Shown in pieces: positions 8,132 to 14,030 of a stretch of DNA of 15,976 nucleotides. The notes beneath the pieces are model-generated. The model saw only the letters and a program-made list of their open reading frames with translations. It searched no databases and was not told where the DNA came from. The translations under genes were made by a program, and so were the position numbers. Source of the stretch: DASWHK01 sp036398215 (GTDB lineage Bacteria > Acidobacteriota > UBA890). Positions within the stretch are counted from its first letter, which is position 1. Every line of letters starts with the position of its first letter. Location of the stretch: assembly GCA_036398215.1 (NCBI GenBank), contig DASWHK010000296.1:1-15976 (forward strand). Reading direction: 5' to 3'.

Positions 8132-8201
8132 CAGTCAAAACCGGCCAGCGGGCGTCCGGCTCGATGAACGGTCGCCGCGAACCGCTCGGCGGTGGCGATC
8201 A

Positions 8202-9023
8202 TCACCACCCCAGAAGCTGGCGCAGCTCGCGGGCGCGGCGGCGCGAAACGTGGATCTCGATGCCGACGGGGTCCTTCAGGAAGGCGCTGTAGGTGCCGGA
8301 GAACATCGGCGCCAGGTGAGCGACCCAGGCCAGATTGACGACCGCCGCGCGCGACACGCGAAAAAACGGCGGGCTCGGCAGCCGCTTCTCCAGCTCCCCG
8401 AGCCCCTGGCGCAGGCGGTAGCGGCCGTCGGCGGTGGTCGCCCAGGTGATCGTGTCGTCGACGACCAGACAGGCGATGTCGGCGACGGCGAGGCGGATGA
8501 TCTTGCCGGCGCGGTGGGCGGCCAGGTGGCCGATCGCCTCGCCGTCGCGCCGGCGCGGCGTCTCCTCGCGGGCCGCCGCGGCGGCGGGCTCGGTGGATCC
8601 GCCGGCGGCCTCGGCCGCGTCGGGCGACGGCGCCGCCCGGCCGCGCTGCCAGAGTGCCCGGCGCACCCGCTGCATGGCGCGGGCGAGCGCCTGCTTGTCG
8701 ACCGGCTTGACCAGGTAGTCGATCCCCTCGAGCTCGAATGCCTCGACGGCATGGTCCTCGTGAGCGGTGATGAAGACCGTCAACGGCAGCACGTCGGCCG
8801 GCAGCTTATCGCGCAGGTCGCGCAGCGCCTGCAGGCCGTCGCTGCCGGGCATGCGGACATCCATCAGGAGTAGGTCGGGCCGCGCGTCCAGGACCACGGC
8901 GACGGCCTCCTCGCCGGTGGTGGCCTCGCCGACGATCTCGATGTCGTCGTGCGCCTTCAGCAGACGGCGCATGCGGCGCCGGGCCAGCGGCTCGTCGTCG
9001 ACCACCACGGCGCGCACGCTCAC
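8202..9023 (-). CDS. LytTR-family response regulator
   Basis: 273 residues: receiver domain 1-123, then an Ala/Pro/Glu-rich linker (125-160), then a LytTR DNA-binding domain (165-272). The receiver shows VVVDDEP, phosphoacceptor Asp55 (LLLMDVRMP), Thr87 and Lys107 (YLVKPV). The LytTR part has the signature FFRVSRAAVVNLAWV (220-234) and the final basic helix VSRRRARELRQLLGW. It binds direct-repeat DNA sites as a dimer and controls transcription in answer to its kinase. The GTG start at 9023 overlaps the kinase stop by four bases (GTGA), so kinase and regulator are coupled and form a pair. The frame remains open far upstream, but that part duplicates kinase DNA in the wrong frame. Target genes are unknown; the membrane protein just downstream is one candidate. 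Confidence 0.94.
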   Translation of the reverse strand: MSVRAVVVDDEPLARRRMRRLLKAHDDIEIVGEATTGEEAVAVVLDARPDLLLMDVRMPGSDGLQALRDLRDKLPADVLPLTVFITAHEDHAVEAFELEGIDYLVKPVDKQALARAMQRVRRALWQRGRAAPSPDAAEAAGGSTEPAAAAAREETPRRRDGEAIGHLAAHRAGKIIRLAVADIACLVVDDTITWATTADGRYRLRQGLGELEKRLPSPPFFRVSRAAVVNLAWVAHLAPMFSGTYSAFLKDPVGIEIHVSRRRARELRQLLGW

Positions 9024-10096
9024 CGCGGCACCAGCACGTCGATCCGCGAGCCGCCCATGCTGGAGTCGCCCACTCCCATGCGTGCCGCCCCCCGGTAGCT
9101 GAGCGCCAGCCGCTTCTGGACGTTGGCGAGGCCGCCGCCGGCGCCGGCGGTCCCGGCGTCGATCGCCGCCTCCATGCCGGCCAGCGCCGAGACCGCGGCG
9201 AAGCCGCCCAGTTGGGCGCGCACCGCGTCCGGCAGGCCGGGGCCGTCGTCCTCGACGACGATGCGGACGCCGGCCGCCTCGTTGCTGACCTCGATCCGCA
9301 CCCGACCGCCTTCCGGCCGCGGCGCCACCGCGTGCTGGACGGCGTTCTCGACCAGCGGCTGGAGGATCAGGCCCGGTATGTGGGTTTGCGCGACCGACTT
9401 GTCCACCGACTGCTCGACACGCAGGCGCCCTCCCAGCCGCGCCCGCTCGATGCGCAGGTAGCGTTCGACCGCTTCCAGCTCCTGGGCGAGCGGCACGGTC
9501 TCGACCGCCGACGACCGCAGACTGTATCGCAACAGGAACGAAAGGTCGCCGATGAGCTCCTCGGCGCGGTCGGGGTCGTCGTGCGCCAGCTCGGCCAGCG
9601 CGTTGAGGGCGTTGAACAGGAAGTGGGGGTTGATTTGCGCCTGCAGCGCCTTGAGCTGGGCGCGCAGCGCCGTCTCCCGCAGCGCCGCCCCGCGGACCCG
9701 GTGCTCCTCGACCTCGCGGCGCATGCGGGCGTGGGTGTAGACGCCGGCGGCCACCCCGAGGCCGAGGAGGACGCCGGCGGCGGCCAGATAGAAGGCCTCC
9801 CAGCGAACCTCGTACCAGTAGACAGTGTGGGCGTACTGCGGCGCCGCCAGCGTGCCCCAGGCGGCAAATATGGTCCCGATCAGGACCACTGCCAGGTTGA
9901 GCGGCCGGCTCAGCCACGGCGGGAAGGTCGCGTAGGTGGGCGCCACGGCGCGGCGCAGGAAGATCCCGGCGACCACGCCGCAACCGACCGCCCAGCCCCC
10001 CAGCCAAGCGCCGTGCAGGTAGTACAGCAGCAGCAGCGCGACCGCCGAGCCTCCGGAGGCGAACAGCAGGTCGCGGAGCAGGTCGCCGGCCTTCAT
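9020..10096 (-). CDS. LytS/YehU-type sensor histidine kinase
   Basis: 358 residues. Four membrane helices are seen at about 13-28, 33-48, 66-84 and 100-120, with no large sensory domain, so the signal is probably sensed in the membrane. His158 in LQAQINPHFLFNALNAL is the phosphoacceptor of the His_kinase family (PF06580 type). The ATPase part has the N-box LVENAVQHAV (Asn251), the DDGPGLP loop (283-289) and GGLANVQKRL (321-330). Between the last two is an Ala/Gly-rich stretch of about 30 residues, longer than usual. The ATG at 10096 overlaps the stop of the SpoIIE-like remnant (ATGA); a GTG at 10105 is an alternative. No Shine-Dalgarno is evident, so translation probably depends on coupling to the remnant. 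It should phosphorylate the adjoining LytTR regulator. Confidence 0.93.
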   Translation of the reverse strand: MKAGDLLRDLLFASGGSAVALLLLYYLHGAWLGGWAVGCGVVAGIFLRRAVAPTYATFPPWLSRPLNLAVVLIGTIFAAWGTLAAPQYAHTVYWYEVRWEAFYLAAAGVLLGLGVAAGVYTHARMRREVEEHRVRGAALRETALRAQLKALQAQINPHFLFNALNALAELAHDDPDRAEELIGDLSFLLRYSLRSSAVETVPLAQELEAVERYLRIERARLGGRLRVEQSVDKSVAQTHIPGLILQPLVENAVQHAVAPRPEGGRVRIEVSNEAAGVRIVVEDDGPGLPDAVRAQLGGFAAVSALAGMEAAIDAGTAGAGGGLANVQKRLALSYRGAARMGVGDSSMGGSRIDVLVPR

Positions 10097-10308
10097 CGCA
10101 AGCACACGGCAAGCAACGTCAGATCGTCGAACTGCGGCGTCCCTCGGGTGTGGGCCTCGACCGCCGCGTGGACGGCCACCCCCGGGAACGCCGACTGGAG
10201 CTTCGACATCAGCAGGGCCGCGGGCACTCCTTTGCCGGAGACGTCGCCGACGTCGACGACGAGCTGGACGAGCAGCCGGCGTGGATCGATGCTGAACGCA
10301 TCGCCCAT
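10093..10308 (-). pseudogene. internally deleted SpoIIE/RsbU-type PP2C phosphatase remnant
   Basis: 71-residue open frame that joins two distant pieces of a SpoIIE-type serine phosphatase. Residues 14-42 carry the first metal-binding block (VVDVGDVSGKGVPAALLM) and residues 57-69 the last (TPQFDDLTLLAV). In intact relatives well over a hundred residues separate these, including the AGH and TDGV regions, which are absent here. The N-terminus also lacks the usual preceding strands. The catalytic domain therefore cannot fold normally. Nevertheless the frame has no stop, begins with ATG four bases after the efp stop, and ends by overlapping the kinase ATG (ATGA). It may be retained as a translational bridge between efp and the kinase, or be a very recent deletion. 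The family likeness is clear; loss of function is inferred from the missing core. Confidence 0.75.
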
Positions 10309-10312
10309 CCGC

Positions 10313-10867
10313 TCACACGCGGGTCAGGTAGTCGCCGGTCGAGGTGTCGACCCGCACCTTGTCGCCGACGTTGACGAACTGCGGCACGCCGACGACCAGC
10401 CCGGTCTCCAGCGTCGCCGGCTTGCCGCTGCCGCTCGCCGTCGCCCCCTTGAGGGCGGGCTCGGTGTCGACGACCTCGAGATCGACCGTCCCCGGCATCT
10501 CGATGCCCACCGGGGCCCCCTCGTAGAAATCGACCTCGAGCGACAGGTTGGGGATCAGGTAGGGCAAGGCGTCCTGGATGGCGTCGGCCGACAGATGCAC
10601 CTGCTCGTAGGTCTCGGCGTCCATGAACACGTAGCTGTCGCCCTCCTGGTAGAGGTACTCCATCGTCCGGTACTCCAGTTGCACCCGCTCGACCGACTCC
10701 TGCGAGCGGAAGCGCCGGTCGATCATCGCGCCGCTGCGCAGGTTGCGCAGCCGCGTCTGCACGACCGCCTGCCCCTTGCCGGGGGTCACGTGCTGGAAGT
10801 CATGGACCCGCAGGAGCTGGCCGTCGAGGTCGATGATCATGCCCTTGCGCAGCTGGACCGCTTGCAT
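10313..10867 (-). CDS. efp: translation elongation factor P
   Basis: 184 residues, the normal length for EF-P. This factor enters the ribosome E site and relieves stalling at consecutive prolines. The three barrel domains are recognisable: the KOW-like N-terminus (MQAVQLRKGMIIDLDGQLLR), the central domain with YLYQEGDSYVFMDAETYEQ (82-100), and the C-terminal domain with PGTVDLEVVDTEPALKG and the closing VPQFVNVGDKVRVDTSTGDYL. The loop TPGKGQA places Lys31 at the position that is post-translationally modified in many bacteria; the modifying enzymes are not in the window. The ATG at 10867 follows GAGGT by 4 bases. It is the third gene of the probable operon, 49 bases after the hydrolase and four bases before the SpoIIE remnant. 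An internal promoter (10919-10945) may give separate expression. Assignment firm. Confidence 0.97.
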   Translation of the reverse strand: MQAVQLRKGMIIDLDGQLLRVHDFQHVTPGKGQAVVQTRLRNLRSGAMIDRRFRSQESVERVQLEYRTMEYLYQEGDSYVFMDAETYEQVHLSADAIQDALPYLIPNLSLEVDFYEGAPVGIEMPGTVDLEVVDTEPALKGATASGSGKPATLETGLVVGVPQFVNVGDKVRVDTSTGDYLTRV

Positions 10868-10896
10868 CCCTACCTCGCGAACGTCGATCGTGGACG

Positions 10897-10912
10897 CCGC
10901 CGCAAGCGGCGG
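10897..10912 (-). promoter_or_regulatory. intercistronic hairpin with CUUG-type loop before efp
   Basis: On the minus strand CCGCCG, CTTG, CGGCGG forms a 6-base stem with a four-base loop, in the 49 bases between the hydrolase stop and efp. No T-tract. If the candidate promoter at 10919-10945 is used, the hairpin would lie at the very 5' end of the efp mRNA. Confidence 0.35.
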
Positions 10913-10916
10913 AGAG

Positions 10917-11762
10917 TCAGTGTAGCAGGCCGTTCGCGCCTGCAACGGCCTGGCGGCAGAAGGCGACCAGGGCGTTGATGTAGCGGCTCCCGGCGACCGC
11001 GGAGATGTCGTTGTGACCGGCCCCCGGCAGGGCGACGAAGCTCTTCGGGGGCGCCGCCGCCTCATAGACCTCGCGACCATAGGCGAAGGGGATCACCTCG
11101 TCGCGCTCGCCGTGCACGACGAGCAACGGCGTCCGCCGTTGCGCCACCCACTCGACGACCGGGAAGCGGGAGGTCCCGAGCAGGTCCACCGGCAGGCCGC
11201 CGAACATCGCCCGCGCCATGCGCTTGGCCGAGGGCGGCGGCGAGACCAGGATCAACCCGGCGTGCGGGACCCGGGTGGCGAGCCGCGCCGCCGGCGCGGC
11301 GCCGATCGAGCGGCCCATCAGGACGATCCGCAGCGGATCGATGTTCCGCTCTCTTGTCAGGTACGCGTACGCCGCCTCGGCATCGAGATAGATTCCCGCC
11401 TCGCTCGGAGCGCCCTCGCTACGCCCGTAACCCCGGTAGTCGAACACCAGCACCGACACGCCGGCGTCGGCAAGCGCCTGGGCATCCGGCGCCCGGCCGG
11501 TCAAGTTGCCGCCGTTGCCATGCGCCCAGAGCACCACCGGCCGCTGATCCGCCGCCGCGAACCACCAGGCGTGAAGCGACAGACCGTCGGCGCTGCGAAA
11601 CCAGACGTCCTCGACCTCGACCCCGAGACGGGCTGGGTCCCAGATGCCGGCGGGGTAGCGGGCCGGGAAGAAGATCATGCCGCGCTCCAGCCAGCGCACG
11701 GCGACCATTGCGATGCCCAACCCGACGAGGGCGACGCCGGCCGCGACCAGCAGCGAGCGCAC
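10917..11762 (-). CDS. membrane-anchored alpha/beta hydrolase (YfhR/Bem46-like)
   Basis: 281 residues. Residues 3-23 are a membrane anchor (LLVAAGVALVGLGIAMVAV) followed by basic residues. The hydrolase fold carries the oxyanion motif HGNGGN (81-86), the nucleophile elbow GRSIGA with Ser152, the acid Asp221 (HGERDEVIP) and His250 (GAGHND), all in the right order and spacing, so it should be an active serine hydrolase. Relatives of this type are annotated as peptidases or esterases without firm substrates. The GTG start at 11762 has GGAGG about 9 bases ahead. It follows the 51-residue ORF by 33 bases and precedes efp by 49, in the same direction. Family assignment is strong; substrate unknown. 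Confidence 0.92.
   Translation of the reverse strand: MRSLLVAAGVALVGLGIAMVAVRWLERGMIFFPARYPAGIWDPARLGVEVEDVWFRSADGLSLHAWWFAAADQRPVVLWAHGNGGNLTGRAPDAQALADAGVSVLVFDYRGYGRSEGAPSEAGIYLDAEAAYAYLTRERNIDPLRIVLMGRSIGAAPAARLATRVPHAGLILVSPPPSAKRMARAMFGGLPVDLLGTSRFPVVEWVAQRRTPLLVVHGERDEVIPFAYGREVYEAAAPPKSFVALPGAGHNDISAVAGSRYINALVAFCRQAVAGANGLLH
10919..10945 (-). promoter_or_regulatory. candidate internal promoter for efp
   Basis: On the minus strand TTGCAG (10940-10945), 15-base spacer, TGC-TACACT extended -10 (10919-10924), at the very end of the hydrolase gene. The spacer is short, but the extended -10 may compensate. The 14 bases around the -10 match those upstream of the membrane protein at 1969-1982. 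Confidence 0.35.
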
Positions 11763-11795
11763 GGCCCTACCCTCCGCGCGGCCTGCGCCGGCGGC

Positions 11796-11951
11796 TCAAC
11801 GGAAGCGCGGATCGTCGGCGAGCAGCAGGATCATCGCCTCCTGCTTGCGGCCGGTGTCCTCGGGAGAGATCAGGATGTCGATCTCGTCGCCGGCGAGCAA
11901 TCGCGGGCGCACCTCCCGGAACGCCGCCTCGACGACGTTGGGGAGCCGCAT
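11796..11951 (-). CDS. 51-residue hypothetical protein
   Basis: Small ORF reading MRLPNVVEAAFREV at the start and ending ILLLADDPRFR. Third codon positions are G or C in all but a handful of codons, like the surrounding genes, and composition is balanced (Ile, Leu, Glu, Asp, Arg), not the Arg/Pro/Ala pattern of wrong-frame translations here. An in-frame TGA 18 bases before the ATG fixes the start. The ribosome-binding site is weak (GGGAAAA). A promoter-like pair (TTGCCC, 17 bases, TAGCCT; 11977-12005) is placed to begin transcription about 18 bases before it. It precedes the hydrolase by 33 bases and would be the first gene of the operon. No family recognised. It may be a soluble helix-rich small protein; function unknown. 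Confidence 0.55.
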   Translation of the reverse strand: MRLPNVVEAAFREVRPRLLAGDEIDILISPEDTGRKQEAMILLLADDPRFR

Positions 11952-11976
11952 CCGTTTTCCCGTCGGTCATTCCGGC

Positions 11977-12005
11977 AGGCTAGGCGGTCGCCCGCGCCGG
12001 GGCAA
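11977..12005 (-). promoter_or_regulatory. candidate promoter of the small ORF-hydrolase-efp operon
   Basis: On the minus strand TTGCCC (12000-12005), 17-base spacer, TAGCCT (11977-11982). Transcription would begin near 11970, about 18 bases ahead of the ATG at 11951. Matches are moderate but spacing is ideal. Confidence 0.35.
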
Positions 12006-12141
12006 GCGACGCCGGCCGCCGGGAGCGAAGAGCGGCGGTAATGCCCCAAGTGGCCAGCTCGACGACGAGCAAACTGTTCTGGTGGGCCATCCGCGGCAAC
12101 GAATCAATGAAAAGGCACGCCCCGCCGGGAGAAAAACGGTG

Positions 12142-12170
12142 TTGACCCTCAGGCGCCGCAAACCTACGCT
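12142..12170 (+). promoter_or_regulatory. candidate sigma-70 promoter of the PilZ gene
   Basis: TTGACC (12142-12147), 17-base spacer, TACGCT (12165-12170), about 40 bases before the GTG at 12210. The spacing is ideal and the -35 strong. The rest of the 258-base divergent region 11952-12209 shows the opposing candidate promoter and nothing else I can name. Confidence 0.5.
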
Positions 12171-12209
12171 GAACTGGCGGCCTACCTTCCATAGCGTCGG
12201 GGGATTCCT

Positions 12210-12638
12210 GTGAACCGTCTCGTCTGCCCTCACTGCGGCCAGGCTTCATATTGCGCCAGCCTCACCGGGCCGGTGCGCTGCGCCAACAGCGAGTGTGGCG
12301 CCCTGCTGATCCCCGGCGGGGAGGTGGAGGAGGCCGCCGACCGCCGCCTGCTGCCGCGCCTGAGCGCCGATACCCGGATCACCGTCGAGTTCCTCGACCA
12401 GGACCGTCGCGTTGTCGAGCAGCAGCGGTCGTTTCTCGACGTCAGCATCATCGGGATCTCGACCGTCCTCGACAACTACCCGCCGCTGGGCGCCGACGTG
12501 ATCGTGGAGCTCAGCGACGCCGGCCTCGACGGCAAGCCCTGGCGGGTGCGGGGGATCGTGCGCGAGGTGCAGCCGGCCGACGGCGCCGGCTACAGGGTCG
12601 GCATCGAGGTGCTCACCGGGGCATCCCGGTTCGAGTGA
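12210..12638 (+). CDS. zinc-ribbon PilZ-domain protein
   Basis: 142 residues. The N-terminus is a small zinc-ribbon: CPHC (Cys6, Cys9) and CANSEC (Cys24, Cys29), with an extra Cys15. From residue 45 a PilZ domain follows with the two cyclic-di-GMP motifs: RLLPR (46-50, the RxxxR motif) and DVSIIG (77-82, the DxSxxG motif), 31 residues apart as expected, then beta strands to about residue 135 (WRVRGIVREVQ, GYRVGIEVL). It should bind cyclic di-GMP and signal through contact with another protein; the zinc-ribbon may provide that contact or bind nucleic acid. The GTG at 12210 follows GGGGGA by about 6 bases and begins exactly at the ribbon. It has its own candidate promoter and stands alone between the minus-strand operon and nuoA. 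The PilZ call is strong, the ribbon likely. Confidence 0.88.
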   Translation: MNRLVCPHCGQASYCASLTGPVRCANSECGALLIPGGEVEEAADRRLLPRLSADTRITVEFLDQDRRVVEQQRSFLDVSIIGISTVLDNYPPLGADVIVELSDAGLDGKPWRVRGIVREVQPADGAGYRVGIEVLTGASRFE

Positions 12639-12690
12639 TCTTCGGGCCGACGGGCCGCCTTGCCCCGTCCTACCCCACGCCGCCGACACC

Positions 12691-12791
12691 CACCCTCGCT
12701 TCATTGACGGAGAGCGCCCCGACCGCGGCTTTCAGGCCGACGACCGCCAGCACGCCCATCCTTCCTTCGTTGACGGCAAGCGCCCCAACCG
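12691..12791. repeat. two degenerate 35-base direct repeats, 66 bases apart
   Basis: Copies at 12691-12725 and 12757-12791 match at 28 of 35 positions, sharing TTGACGG and GCGCCCC cores. The 11 bases TCGCTTCATTG of copy one (12696-12706) recur inverted at 12806-12816. Origin unknown; it could be a remnant of a repeat element or a protein-binding array. Confidence 0.45.
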
Positions 12792-12798
12792 GCATAGT
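12770..12798 (+). promoter_or_regulatory. candidate distal promoter of the nuo operon
   Basis: TTGACG (12770-12775), 17-base spacer, CATAGT (12793-12798), with transcription from about 12805 and a leader of about 150 bases before nuoA. A nearer promoter may overlap the Rex operator (TTGTGA as -35 at 12907, weak CGAGAT as -10 at 12930). Confidence 0.35.
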
Positions 12799-12816
12799 TG
12801 TCTGCCAATGAAGCGA

Positions 12817-12895
12817 CGCTCCTGTCGCTCAACGTCCCGGGATCCCGGCAACGGGGCCCTCGACGAAGTCGCGTGTCCGGCAGGAGCGCATTTTT
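12817..12895 (+). terminator. terminator-like stem-loop with T-tract in the nuo leader
   Basis: CGCTCCTGTCG (12817-12827) pairs with CGGCAGGAGCG (12878-12888), 11 pairs with one G-U, followed after two bases by TTTTT (12891-12895). The 50-base loop includes its own palindrome, CCGGGATCCCGG (12837-12848). The large loop makes it an unusual terminator. It could end PilZ transcription or attenuate nuo transcription begun upstream. Confidence 0.4.
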
Positions 12896-12903
12896 CCGGC
12901 CGC

Positions 12904-12927
12904 AGATTGTGAAAGATTTCACAATCT
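12904..12927. promoter_or_regulatory. Rex-type operator upstream of nuoA
   Basis: A palindrome with perfect 11-base arms and a GA centre. Its core at 12907-12924 is TTGTGAA, AGAT, TTCACAA, which equals the known Rex consensus TTGTGAA-N4-TTCACAA. Rex is a repressor released by a high NADH/NAD ratio and is known to control nuo and other respiratory genes in Gram-positive bacteria. The site ends 28 bases before the nuoA ATG. The rex gene itself is not in the window. Confidence 0.82.
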
Positions 12928-12955
12928 CACGAGATCCGCCTCGCCGAGTTGATCG

Positions 12956-13345
12956 ATGCAAAGCGCTCCCGTTGACGCCACCCCGGTCGCCGACCTCTGG
13001 CCGCTGGCGCTGTGGTTCCTGCTCGTCACGTTGCTGATGGCCGGCGTGCTGGCGATCTCGGCGCTGCTCGGCCCGCGCCACCGGGCGTCGCGGCGCGATC
13101 TTCCCTACGAGTCGGGCATGCCGCCGACCACGCAGGGGGCGCTGCGCTTCCCGGTGCACTTCTACGTCGTCGCCCTCGCCTTCCTGGTGTTCGACCTCGA
13201 GGCCGCCTTCCTGTTCGCCTGGGCGGTCGCCGCCCGCGACGTCGGCTGGCTCGGTTACGCCGAGGCGCTGGTGTTCGTGGTCGTCCTGCTCGCCGGGCTT
13301 GCCTACATGTGGGCCAAGGGCGCCTTCGCGTGGAGCAGCGAGTGA
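12956..13345 (+). CDS. nuoA: NADH-quinone oxidoreductase subunit A
   Basis: 129-residue membrane subunit of respiratory complex I, located at the junction between the peripheral arm and the membrane arm beside the quinone site. Three membrane helices at about 14-38, 68-92 and 99-121. The conserved loop PYESGMPP (50-57) and FDLEAAFLFAWA (79-90, with Asp80 and Glu82) are intact. The helix-three segment VGWLGYAEALVFVVVLLAGLAY closely follows the E. coli type. The ATG at 12956 is 28 bases from the Rex operator; the ribosome-binding site is weak. The stop overlaps the GTG of nuoB (GTGA), so this is the first gene of a nuo operon that continues beyond the window. Assignment firm. Confidence 0.96.
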   Translation: MQSAPVDATPVADLWPLALWFLLVTLLMAGVLAISALLGPRHRASRRDLPYESGMPPTTQGALRFPVHFYVVALAFLVFDLEAAFLFAWAVAARDVGWLGYAEALVFVVVLLAGLAYMWAKGAFAWSSE

Positions 13346-14028
13346 GCCAGCAACGACTCGGCCGCGAGGAGCTGCTCGCCATCGCCGCCCGCGACCGGGC
13401 GGCCGACCCCGCCGAGGCCGCCCGGCGCGGCGCTTCGGGGAGTTTCGCCAGCAGCATGGAGCGCTTCTTCGCGCTCTCGCGCCTCGACGCGCTGGTCGCC
13501 TGGGGCCGCAAGAACTCGATGTGGCCGTTCAACTTCGGCCTCTCCTGCTGCTACGTCGAGATGATGACCTCGTACACCTCCGAGTACGACATCTCCCGCT
13601 TCGGCGCCGAGGTGCTGCGCGGCACGCCCCGCGAGGCCGACGTCATCGTCATCGCCGGCACCGTCTTCAAGAAGGTGGCGCCGGTGATCAAGCGGCTCTA
13701 TGACCAGATGATGGAGCCGCGCTGGGTGATCTCGATGGGCTCGTGCGCCAACTCCGGCGGCATGTACGACATCTACAGCGTCGTGCAGGGGGTCGACTCG
13801 TTCCTGCCCGTCGACGTCTACGTGCCCGGTTGCCCGCCGCGCCCGGAGTCGTTCCTCGAGGGGTTGCTGCTGCTGCGCGACCGCATCGGCACCGAGAAGC
13901 GCCCGCTCTCCTGGCTGATCGACGAGCACGGCGTCGTGCCGGCCACCGATCTCCCGGTACAGCGCGACGTCAAGCGCGCGCAGCGGCGAGCGGCCGGCCT
14001 GCTACGGCCGCCCGGCGAGGCGCGCTGA
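13342..14028 (+). CDS. nuoB: NADH-quinone oxidoreductase subunit B
   Basis: 228 residues, the peripheral-arm subunit that carries iron-sulphur cluster N2, the last electron carrier before quinone. The four ligands are present: the adjoining Cys69-Cys70 (GLSCCYVEM), Cys135 (SMGSCANSGG) and Cys164 (YVPGCPPRPE). WGRKNSMWPFNFGLSCCYVEM and GGMYDIYSVVQGVD match the E. coli-type subunit closely, as does the C-terminal extension RPLSWLIDEHGV (187-198). The GTG start at 13342 overlaps the nuoA stop by four bases; the longer frame upstream is nuoA read wrongly. The first 38 residues are Ala/Arg-rich and variable in the family. The stop is two bases before the nuoCD ATG. Assignment firm. Confidence 0.96.
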   Translation: MSQQRLGREELLAIAARDRAADPAEAARRGASGSFASSMERFFALSRLDALVAWGRKNSMWPFNFGLSCCYVEMMTSYTSEYDISRFGAEVLRGTPREADVIVIAGTVFKKVAPVIKRLYDQMMEPRWVISMGSCANSGGMYDIYSVVQGVDSFLPVDVYVPGCPPRPESFLEGLLLLRDRIGTEKRPLSWLIDEHGVVPATDLPVQRDVKRAQRRAAGLLRPPGEAR

Positions 14029-14030
14029 CG

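Larger units (their letters stand above)
12639..12955. other. 317-base intergenic region upstream of nuoA
   Basis: No convincing gene lies here. From left to right it holds two copies of a degenerate 35-base repeat (12691-12725 and 12757-12791), a promoter-like pair (12770-12798), an inverted 11-base match to the first repeat (12806-12816), a long stem-loop followed by five T (12817-12895), and the Rex-type operator (12904-12927). A 41-codon minus-strand ORF at 12670-12795 carries the repeats in frame but has no ribosome-binding site. Confidence 0.7.

Noticed and set aside
6563..8167. 534-codon plus-strand open frame opposite the bactofilin-like gene
   Set aside because: Low-complexity Arg/Asp/Gln composition; no domain; the minus frame has membrane helices and regular repeats.
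9024..10112. Continuation of the LytTR frame upstream, giving a 636-residue open frame
   Set aside because: The extra part is an Arg/Ala/Gly/Pro-rich misreading of the kinase gene; the receiver begins at GTG 9023 and overlaps the kinase stop.
11967..12249. Minus-strand open frames of 88-89 codons upstream of the PilZ gene
   Set aside because: They run into the PilZ coding region in antisense, have Arg/Pro/Ser-rich composition and no ribosome-binding site.
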